Origin: Terebella lapidaria
Lineage: Eukaryota; Annelida; Polychaeta; Terebellida; Terebellidae
Assembly: GCA_949152475.1 (NCBI GenBank)
Contig: OX424567.1
Location: 31,149,402-31,213,401 of the forward strand
DNA length: 64,000 nt
Direction: 5' to 3'
Below the pieces are notes generated by a model. That model saw nothing but the letters and a program-made list of their open reading frames with translations, was not told the origin of the DNA and ran no database searches. Shown in pieces: positions 54,702 to 64,000 of the stretch; within the stretch, counting starts at the first letter, position 1, and each line of letters opens with the position of its first letter. Made by a program: the position numbers and the translations under genes.

Positions 54702-55653
54702 TAGGAAACACTATGTGCGTGTTTTTTGCGAAACTACACCAACAAAAAGAAATAGACATAAGACTCTAGTATGTCGCTTACTTTCACAGGGTATCCCTGC
54801 TACTGGTGTTACAGCGTAGGAACAAGGTCTTACCATTGACTTGGGTGTAACCAACGAATATGATATTGGCACAGTATCCAACAATAAATGACTCAGAATG
54901 TAAGTCTGACATATCATACATGTCTCCGAAATAAACTTAGCTACTAGTCAACTGAGCACTTTTCAAGATTACCCTCCGGAGTTTCTCACACATATCAGTT
55001 GTATGACTTAACAGATGTGCGGAAATCGTGTCATTGTCGGCACATGACCTCACGCCAGGCAGACAATCATGTTTGATCTTGTCTTTGCTTAATCTACAAA
55101 TTTGTCATGGAATGCAGGGAATGTAGTATGCATTTGCCCAGCGCATGCAATATGATCCGTGTATATCCCCAGTGTTGGTGGCTCCTAAATATCAAGATCA
55201 TTATCTCTTTGTTTGGCTAATGATTGTTGTTAAAGTTCCAGATTGTAATAATAAACTTTTTTGGCTGAGTATGGCTCAAAGCAGACAATGACTTGAATTT
55301 GGGCCATAATCTTTCGCGGACACATCAGGAAATAGAAATGGCAGCAACGCGCAGACCAGCAATTTGAGAGCAACAGAACAAGGCGGTTTTCATAGATTGA
55401 CTTGTTGTCATATCAGTGAAAAATATGGCTGAAAAAGAATACAACTGTTAAATCACATTCTTCATGAAGTAGTCTGTTTAAACATTTTTCGCAGTATCAT
55501 GTTTTGATGCCCTAGAAATATAACATGTTCATTACAAAACAAAAACGTGACATGAAATTCGTGCCAAACTCATAATTAGGCCAATAAAAACAGGGCAGGT
55601 GTTGCTGTTAGTGTTGTGTTGGTGTTGGGGGTGGGTCAGTTAATCGTTCTTTC
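54702..55653. other. Gene-free segment with a relic of the segmental duplication
   Basis: 54920-55090 matches 37020-37070 and 150-230 (gtctccgaaataaacttagcta; cagatgtg-g-aaatc-tgtcattg; caggcagacaatcatgtttga). This marks the start of a further decayed unit. Nothing else is recognised. Confidence 0.6.
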
Positions 55654-55866
55654 ATGGACATAAAATGTGTAGATAAAAAAAAGGGTATACATTATCACAC
55701 CACATTTAGCAGTATCACGCACGTGATGGATTCTAAATCTGTTCATGGGAGCAGTTACCATCTCGTTCAAAACGAGAAGATTAATGGATTGTTTTCCCAG
55801 ACTATTAAAAAAAATGGCAAAACCAAATATTTGGAGACTATTTCCCTTGATACAGATGATAAATAA
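55654..55866 (+). CDS. Small open frame, unknown function
   Basis: 70 codons from an ATG (MDIKCVDKKKGIHYHTTFSS), Lys- and Ser-rich, ending TAA. It has no domain, signal peptide or conserved copy elsewhere in the window. It may be random. Confidence 0.2.
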   Translation: MDIKCVDKKKGIHYHTTFSSITHVMDSKSVHGSSYHLVQNEKINGLFSQTIKKNGKTKYLETISLDTDDK

Positions 55867-58200
55867 AGCGTGAGTCGCCTCACTATATTATGTGACTTAA
55901 CAGGGCAAAGTGGTGACATCATTCACACGCATGGATTATCCAGTATTGATTCAGATGTCTCTGCATGTCCTGGCAAATTTAACCTGTTATTGCCCTGATG
56001 TTTACATAGGATCAAATCCGCCGAATACAAATTAGGTAAAGTAGCTTTATTTCAGTGCGAACGCATTATGAGTCATGTTTTCAGTTTCTGAATGACATTT
56101 CGTACATGTATCAATATAATGGAGTTATTACTTCCAGATTTCGCCTTTATAGTTTGATATTACAGTTTGAATGTCATACCTTTACGGATCTTGGACCATA
56201 TCACCAGCATAACTGGATGAGAAGACAATTTTTCAGAAGACAATTGACCTCATTTCATTCTGAATATTCACCGGTAGATATGTTCATGTACCTACGATGG
56301 AAATCAAGTCTTGACTTGAACACCATTCAAGGGTGTTTGATGTGATACTTGTATTTTTATGCACAATAGTCTCTCTGTTGATGGTGGCGACATAAGATCT
56401 AGCTTTAGACGTTTATCAGTTATTTTTAGGAAGGGATACGGTGGAACATGAAGCCGAACCTGAAATAACAAGTTTTCATTTATATAAAATACATTCAAAT
56501 TATATTATTAATACTACTATAATTTTTTGTCATCACTGAGGCTTGCTTTTCGAGATGCAATATTATATTTCAGCCTTTTGTGCCGAACATAACCACACAA
56601 TTTTTTTAAAGTGAACTGAAGCTACATTGAAAACACACTAACGAGGTAGACTAATCATAAAATATTACAGGCTCACAGTGTGCTAATTTATAATGGTGGT
56701 CAAATTAAACAGGTCAACAATAAGTTTTGTCAGTTTGCTATTTATTTTTAAGTAATCAGACGATGTATCATTTGCGTCATGTGTTGAATAATGATAGAAT
56801 CTACTTTCAATTTAATGATTTGAACAGTTCGAAACAATATACTCCTCGTAATAATTTATGAATCAAAGGATGGTTCATATTAATTTTCAATCAATACATA
56901 TCCATATACATGTAAATGATATGCTTTGAAAATAGTACACAATATTCTATATGGATAATGAACCTGTCCCAGTTCCCGATTAATTTCCTGATCCGTATCC
57001 AAGAAAAGGACATGGATTCCAAATCCTGATTTTCTAGGGAAACAGAATATGTTCCCAGGCAACATGACCATAGAAATTGAAAGCGAATCTGGCCCATCAT
57101 TCTAGCTCATTGTAATCACGATCTGATTTCTGAATCAAAAGAGTTTCAGGTTGACCGTGGTTGGATCCGTCATCCGTATCAACAAAACCCACACAATGAC
57201 AGTCGTTCTAATCTATATTTGGGCATATTTGGAAAACTAATCACATTGATTAAACTAATGGTTTGATCCTTAGATGCTTTTGGGAGCGTACCAGTTACTG
57301 TGCTCTTTGAAATAAGGTAAAATTTATTATAATATTCAATACGAAGGGAAACAAACAGTGCTGATATTAGTTTGTAATAGATAAATTATGATATCCATGA
57401 TATAGTTGAAACATTCGAACGTTTTCAATTGGTTGCTATTACATGTCAATTACATGTACTGTGTACTCGCATCAAACGGGTTGCAAGTAACTGTTTCGCA
57501 GAACGGCTGATCATGTTTTCTTATGTAGCCACTCACCTTTATAACGGAACCTCAAAGAATTTAACACAGAATGGTATGTCTAATTGATTGTCGTTGTACC
57601 TGATGGCTCATTATTCAATATAACAATGACAAGTTTATTAATCACAACAAATGTGAGCAAAATCGACGACACATGCACATGCAGTTGTACTACTTGATGC
57701 AGACGGTCGCATACGACCGAAAATCGTGTTCAATGACAGTACAAGCATCAGTTGAAATGCAATAATATTATGCATCAATAATATTTTATTTTATATACAG
57801 TATATATATATATGCACCAAAGAGATTATGTTCAATTCGTGACAATTTAACGAAAAACGCCAACAACAACAACAGCAAAAACTAACCATTAAATGAATGC
57901 ACATGGTCGTTATCATAACACAACCCAAAGTGCAGGAGAGTGGCCATCTTGTCTTTCATATTTGAGTAAAATCAACATTGATTTTCTTGCTACGGTCCCG
58001 CACCCGCCTATCAATTATCGCGAGGATACATAGAAAGGAACTGAGTTGTGCTCCTTGTTGCATGAAAGGTACGCAATCCAAATGCAGAGAACAAAAAAAA
58101 ATTCATGGATTTGATGCCAAATGGCTGGGTTTAACATATGATAAAAATTTCTACATCATTCCGACTGCATCCGTGAAACAATTACTTTTCCATACCGACC
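55867..58200. other. Gene-free AT-rich segment
   Basis: Only short frames without motifs are present, for example 57978-58217 with ELSCAPCCMKGTQSKC, which I do not recognise. A TA dinucleotide repeat occurs near 57798-57813. Confidence 0.4.
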
Positions 58201-58830
58201 AGGATATTTATCTCTAAAACTTCACTTTTAATTACTTCACACTCACTACCTGCACCATCCATTGATTCCTCTCTTTGTACAAGACTTAGACGTTTTATTA
58301 AAATCGCCTTCAAGTGCCCTCCAGGTCTACACAAGTGCAAACGACATGGATAATTAATTGGTTGTTCATCTTCCAGCCAATGGGTGCAAATATGTTATAT
58401 CGAAGAAGACAACAATCAAACAGATAAAGTTTTGAAAGTCATACTACAACCTCACCTTATGGGACATGACATGCAGATTTTACAGCACTGTTGTATTCAA
58501 CTAAAATCAATGATGTGACCAGTTGGATGGATGGTTATATCATTTATGGATAGTTGGGATTGTCTAAACGGGCATCTGCATCAGAGTCTAATATACTGCT
58601 CTTGCCGGTAACATTTCACGCTTTGATGATACTGTTAAATCGGCATTGGCCAGTTTCAGGATGATGTCCTTGATTGCGTGTTCGAAATTGTATATAAATT
58701 GCTGTCCGATACACACACTGCTGTCCTCATATCAAGAGAATTTTCTCCAAATCACACGAAAGGCTGATCGTGAGGTCTCTTTATCTAAATATGTATAGAC
58801 TACCCACACTTCAATTTAGAGTTTAACTGT
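58200..58830. repeat. Block duplicated at 61235-61660
   Basis: 58205-58450 and 61237-61480 share tctctaaaac, tacttcacactcactacctgca, ttccagccaatgggtgcaaatatgttatat and gtttttgaaag-like ends. 58785-58850 and 61592-61655 share aatttagagt-taac and aacactaattagttgtgctg. This is a diverged local duplication spaced ~3 kb. No gene is seen. Confidence 0.75.
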
Positions 58831-59320
58831 AACACTAATTAGTTGTGCTGCACCAATTTTATTTGTGACTCTATGAAACACTTCCAGGTCTATCGTTTCC
58901 ATATTCATCGAGGAGAAGTATGCACTCATTTGACTGCCAGTGACTGGAACACATCCAATGTCAATATACTCCAACACTTCATACAAACGTTGCACGCATA
59001 TTTCGGATAAGAGAATATCAATTTCCGAATGAAGTGACGTGTGACGCATGAGCTGCAAGCTATAACTTCATTGATATGTGTGTGTTTGCAAGTAAGTATC
59101 AATGTACTACCACCAATACAGTCAGACAATACTAGGCCAAGAAGTTACAGGCAAGATATTTCAGTTTGTTAGATCCAATGCTAAAACTATTGAATATATA
59201 CGGAAGCCCACAGGTGACATACGAGTAAATTTTGTTTTTCTTTTTCTCTGAAAAAAAAACAAATGTTCGCACATTGAAAGAAATTGAGGCTATCGCCCGT
59301 CGAAACAGTAAAGGTTATTG

Positions 59321-59680
59321 CGTTCACACGTACTATTACGCTCACACGTGGAAGCATTTGAAATTACGACCTCAGCATGTAGAAAGTTCAAAGCTACGAC
59401 GTTCACACGTGAGAGTATGTAATGCTTCAACGTTCGCATGTGGAAAGATTTCAGACTTCTAAGTTCACGCGTGGAAAGTTTCCGTACTTCTACGTTCACA
59501 CGTAGAAAATTTCAAAGTTACCACGCCCGCACGTGGAAGGTGTTAGGTTTCTATGTTCACATGTAGAAAGATTGAAAGTTCGCACATTTACACATGGGAG
59601 GATATAAAATATTCATGTTCGCACGTGAAAACTTTTAGAGCTACGCATTCGAATGTGGAAAAATGGGTGTGATGGCCTCA
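59321..59680 (+). repeat. 31-bp minisatellite with E-box-like CACGTG core, about 12 units
   Basis: Unit starts fall at 59321, 59339, 59370, 59400, 59431, 59462, 59493, 59524, 59554, 59585, 59616 and 59648. The spacing is almost always 30-32. The consensus start is cgttcacacgtggaaag, then a variable AT-rich 14 bases. Two inverted occurrences (tttccacgtgt) follow at 59684 and 59742. The CACGTG hexamer is intact in about half the units. Confidence 0.88.
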
Positions 59681-59819
59681 GATGTTTCCACGTGTGATCA
59701 TGGTAAGTTGAATCCTTTTACGCGTCTACGTAGAAGCTTGACATTTTCCACGTGTAAATGTGGTAGCTTTGACCTTTCCAGAGAAACCATGGGAAATTCA
59801 GTTCGCAGAATTCGGTCAT

Positions 59820-60016
59820 ATAAAAATTATTTGACTTGGGGTAATCCTCAAATTATGTGCATGTATATCTTTTGTAACAACCATTATCTCCGATGTACAT
59901 AATTTGGAATAAACTAAACTATAAAAATTATTTGATTGGGGTAATCCTCAAATTATGTGCATGTATATCTTTTGTAACAACCATTATCTCCGATGTACAT
60001 AATTTGGAATAAACTA
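59820..60016 (+). repeat. Tandem duplication with 101-bp period
   Basis: Bases 59820-59916 recur at 59921-60016 with one or two differences (ttgacttgggg against ttgattgggg). This is recent and non-coding. Confidence 0.92.
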
Positions 60017-61230
60017 TATATCTCTCTATCAATAGACAGATGAATATTTTGAGCATATCATACTTGATCTGACAAACACGATTGTTACCCCGGAAAAGCA
60101 GTTTTAGTTCTCTGATTATTTTCAAATTATTCCATGGTGGCACAAGTATATGCCTACATTTGGTAGTACAGGGTGGAGAATAAGGAATACCGGCCACGGG
60201 GGTGTATGCCACAAAAAATACCAGTTTGCTCTGACACTGCAATCATAAATTTCGTTCATATGAATACGTAGGTCGATATGAAAACTATAACGATTTTGTA
60301 CATATATAAGTGCATATACATTGGTTTTGTCAGTATGTTCTATTGTTTTATCATTATTATCTAGACATACGTAGATATGTTTGTTTTCCCCTGTGAAATT
60401 ACCCATAATTCTGTACTTTAGATAGTTCGGATATGTTCAATAAGCTCCAAATGTTCTTTGCTCTCAGAGAGGTCAAAGAACATTCACATAATCATTATAT
60501 AACCAAAGCTTGGCTTTACTAGGGCTAAGTATGGCTACATATTATCACAGGATGGAGAAAACCCCCAAGTGTGTAGGCATATGTGTTAACATATGCACAC
60601 ATTGTAGCTACCATGTATCAGAATATAGTTAACGATCTTAGTATGTTTTGGATGTGTGCATGTAGATATTTGTTTATGACCCAGGCCTGACCCATTCACG
60701 ACTGATCGCACATACACATATTTCATGAACATGCATGGTGCCATCGCAAAAATATGGCCTTTGGCGCCTTGCAGATTTTCACAATCCCAGTATTCAGCTG
60801 GTATTTGCGTTTTGCTGTACTTCGTTCTATGATAACTTGGTGATTGTAACATAAGTAGGTTGGGGAATGAGTTTTCTTTGTTCAATAAGTGATTATCACA
60901 CAAATAGTTGGCTAAATGTCACTAAATTTACTCATTTTCGCCCACTTGCTTTCGCAAAATAATCGGCAAGTGATATGCTTGTCGATGTTGTGTGGAAATG
61001 GCACCCAGTGCAGCCTGAAAGATGGGGCTTAACAGAAAAACATGTCTACTAGGTTAATAGATATAAAATAGAACTCGAGAGTATTCCTTTGGGTAGAAAA
61101 TGTCCCTTTTGATCGCACCTCTGCTATTTTTCTCAAAACATGCACGGTGCATGGGAGGCACGACGCATGTTTCCGACGAACATAGCCGTAGACGTATAGG
61201 ACCGTGATCCCAAATGCACCAAACCAACTC
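60017..61230. other. Gene-free segment
   Basis: Only domain-free frames are present. An 11-bp perfect inverted repeat AATGTTCTTTG/CAAAGAACATT with a 13-base loop lies at 60450-60484. Confidence 0.4.
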
Positions 61231-61660
61231 CTCATCTCTAAAACTCCACATTTATTTACTTCACACTCACTACCTGCATCATCCATTGATTTCTTCCTTT
61301 GTACAAGACATACATGTCTTATTAAAATCACCCTCAAGTGCCTCCAGTTCTTACCCGAGTGAAAACGACATGGATAATTAACTTGGTCGTTCATCTTCCA
61401 GCCAATGGGTGCAAATATGTTATATCCAAACTGACAACAATCGAAGAGATGAAGTTTTGAAAGGCCTATATTACAAACTCACTTCAGGGGACGTGTCCGT
61501 AGATCTAGAGACTTTTCCCCATATCGTGTGAGCAACAAGATCAATCACCTGGATGTAAAACATCACCAATCCTGATGCCTCTTCGTCTACATATGTATAA
61601 ATTAGCCACACTACAGTTTAGAGTGTAACGGAAACACTAATTAGTTGTGCTGAAAAGAAT
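61231..61660. repeat. Partner of the duplicated block at 58200-58830
   Basis: See the shared words given for 58200. This copy is shorter because the ~300 bases between the two shared sections differ. Confidence 0.72.
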
Positions 61661-63000
61661 AAATGTGATAAACATGGAGCCAGTTCCCAAGTACTGTACA
61701 AAGAAGTTCGAGCAAACAAACTGAGTCCATTATCCGATCTCAAAGCTGAGTTCCAGTCTAGGGTGAGGGTCTCGAACAAAAAATCTCTAAAAAAAAAAAT
61801 TCTGAAAAAAACTACACACAGGTCACATACATTTATTCAATTTATTCTTGAAAGAAAGGTCCGGAGAAAAAAACTGTTACTGTCGTCAGTAGATCAACAA
61901 TATCGACTATGAGACTAAAGCAATACCTAGTAATTGATTAACAGTTTGGCTTTTGGTTGTTTATATGGTGTGGTTCACTGCAACATGAAAGTGATCAGAG
62001 GAGAGAGTCCAGAGGGCAGTAGAAAACCGTGTGATATGTCTTCCTCATACAAATACATTGACTGGCACTATCAGAAACCCATTCAATTGGCGTTGCTACT
62101 CACAGATGACGAGAGGTGAATTCATTACCTGAAACATACTTGACATATATTTTTCCAAACACAACAGAAGCATCTGGATAAGTACTATATGTAATATGAC
62201 ATTTCAAACCATCTTCCCACCGTCTCATATTCAGATAACACTTGACTCATTTTTTCATGCAAATTCAAACGTGAGGAGTTTATTTACTAATTCGCCCCTA
62301 GTTGGTATCAGATGATTTTTTCAGAACTCACAAAACACATCTATGGCATATCTCATTTGCATACTAAGGACATAATTGACATATTGATATAATAAAGCAT
62401 CGTGCATACAGGCATAATGTACAATATGTGCCAAACATTTCAAAGCCTTTCTCTTAACTTTGTAAAGCATTGAAAATAGTGTGCAGTATATATATACCGA
62501 GTTTATCTAGAACACATTTCTCAAAAATAATGTTCAGAAACAATTTACGGTATGATTTAGACTCTACTATGATTACGCAAGCACATGAACAAAGATTGTA
62601 CACTCAACAGTGATATCTGTGTCCTCCCAGTCATTCCTATTCAGTGCTTAAAACTGTCTGTCAAAATTTACACAAAATACGATCTTCAGTCTCCTTCGTT
62701 TACCACAGTTAACACTCATCTTCATGCCATGCAGTGGCTAGTAACTGGATGACCAACTGTAAATATCTTCTGGCAGATTTTGTGACTCGATCATAATGGC
62801 CTCGACGATTATCAATGAAAAACAGGCGATACCAAGGATATGATGCTGTAAAACAGGAAATTCTGACGGCACGGGCCCGCTTCTGAACACACTAAATTAT
62901 TCAGAAGTCACTTCTGTTATTGAGAACAATACGAGGCTTTAGATTTGACAGCCATGTATTTAGCACACACTTAAAGAGCTAACGAGCCATATAACCGCGC
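61661..63000. other. Gene-free segment with a relic of the 73-codon frame
   Basis: 61700-61750 (gagcaaacaaactgagtccattatccgatctcaaag) is a decayed, oppositely oriented relative of 10420-10475. The rest is AT-rich with short random frames. Confidence 0.45.
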
Positions 63001-63125
63001 GGCCCAAGTATCATACACTGCGCCTTCCTCTATATTCCACAAGGATTAAAAAGGTGACAGACGGATTAAATGGCATTCATTTAGTGGACGAGTAGTATTA
63101 AGGCGCAGTGTATGATACCTGGCCC
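63001..63125. mobile_element. 125-bp MITE with 26-bp terminal inverted repeats and 8-bp target duplication
   Basis: The left end GGCCCAAGTATCATACACTGCGCC mirrors the right end (its complement begins GGGCCAGGTATCATACACTGCGCC). AACCGCGC flanks both sides (62993-63000 and 63126-63133). Eight-base duplications fit hAT, P or Merlin-type transposases; the GG-start does not settle which. Confidence 0.85.
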
Positions 63126-63133
63126 AACCGCGC

Positions 63134-64000
63134 TATAAAAGCACATTTTAGTGCTCATCATGGACTTTGTTTTCGCACCATGTCCAGGCACAATGCGTTT
63201 CACAAACAATTGGCTTCGAGCACACAATCTGGCTTACTAACTACATCTATATATGTACATATGCATATCTCACAAAAGTAAATTTTAACGGGCCACTGAG
63301 ATCCTCACAAAATTCCCTACATGTTATCATGATGCAGTTTGTTACCGGATAAGCTATTGTAATATTCAAGTTTGGCAGTATTATAAATGGATTCCTTGAC
63401 CATGAGAAGTTTGTTTGATCTTTCCAGTGAGAGGGACAAAATTAGTGCATCAAATATACAACAAAATAAAAAAATAAATCCACCACCACCATAAAGCTGC
63501 AAGTACAACAGTTACTCCGACACCAACAAAACCCATACAGCTGAACATGTACCGGTTCATCAGAGCAACATTCTGTATTTACAAATTCATCAATCAAAAT
63601 TGTAATTGACCAGTAAGCAGGACGTGAGTTAAGGTAGTCCGCTCCAAACAGTGAGGGGAGGGAGTCAAAGAATTTTTCAAAATAAATGACTGTATTAACA
63701 AAATCTAGAGCTTCAAAATTACACATTTTATAGAGTCACTGATCAGCATCCTAACACTGAAAAGAAAATAGGGGGTCACCATATCCGCTCTCTTGGAAAA
63801 CAAGATGCAAGATGTGAATATGGGCAAAAAAATGTGCAAAAATACCATAAATTAAGTCATTTTAGTAAATGTTTGTGATTTTTGATCGAATATGTTGAAG
63901 AAACCAGCACGGTGACCCACTATTTTCTTTTCAGTATTAGAATGCTGTTCAGTTACTCTAAAAAATATGTTATTTTGAAGAGATCATATTCAAGACATAA
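63134..64000. other. Gene-free segment at the right edge
   Basis: Minus-strand frames at 63317-63726 are short and low-complexity. A run of complementary text around 63740-63780 and 63895-63950 (tgaaaagaaaata-gggtcacc and ggtgacccactattttcttttca) forms a perfect-to-near-perfect inverted repeat ~26 bp long. It may be another MITE (about 63732-63946). Confidence 0.5.

Overview
This is a eukaryotic, AT-rich, gene-poor stretch that reads like the genome of a marine invertebrate, most likely a lophotrochozoan (a mollusc is my guess). The grounds are the transposable-element mix and the non-coding repeat styles: a LINE whose ORF1 carries a NADAR domain, a Penelope-like element with a C-terminal GIY-YIG nuclease, a gypsy-type LTR element, and Helentron-like and mariner-like non-autonomous elements. 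I see no bacterial-style gene organisation and no convincing multi-exon host gene. Almost every solid coding signal belongs to a retroelement.

The backbone is a decayed array of segmental duplications. Copy A (1-16647) and copy B (17263-35153) are close relatives. A more diverged copy C follows (about 39856-45413), and scattered homologous blocks lie further right (35925-36310 with 52590-52990, and 54920-55090 with 150-230). The first part of A/B is nearly identical; the second part is visibly more diverged. Later insertions punctuate this array and can be dated relative to it.

Copy A carries a complete 6979-bp LINE (3056-10034, minus strand) with an 8-bp target-site duplication. Copy B retains the empty site at 20313-20320. 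Its ORF1 is a coiled-coil/RRM-like protein fused to a NADAR (YbiA-like) domain, and its ORF2 is an APE endonuclease plus reverse transcriptase. Copy B carries two head-to-tail Penelope-like units (22138-30998). Each unit is followed by a hammerhead ribozyme whose helix III is interrupted by about 245 nt. The upstream unit has an intact RT/GIY-YIG frame but a truncated ORF1; the downstream unit has an intact ORF1 but a one-base frameshift in the RT.

Copy C holds a mariner-like remnant (41536-42067), a Helentron/pearl-like element with tandem repeats (43593-44675) and a young gypsy-like LTR element (45414-52557). The LTR element has gag and protease but has lost nearly all of RT, RNase H and integrase. 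It carries dozens of TTCGCGGAAG-type repeats both in its LTRs and in the 5' coding region. To the right are a TA-flanked MITE built from palindromic CTCGATAAATCGAG repeats (53578-54701), a 31-bp minisatellite containing CACGTG-like E-boxes (about 59321-59680), a 101-bp tandem duplication and a 125-bp MITE with an 8-bp target duplication. The rest of 55,000-64,000 has no recognisable gene.
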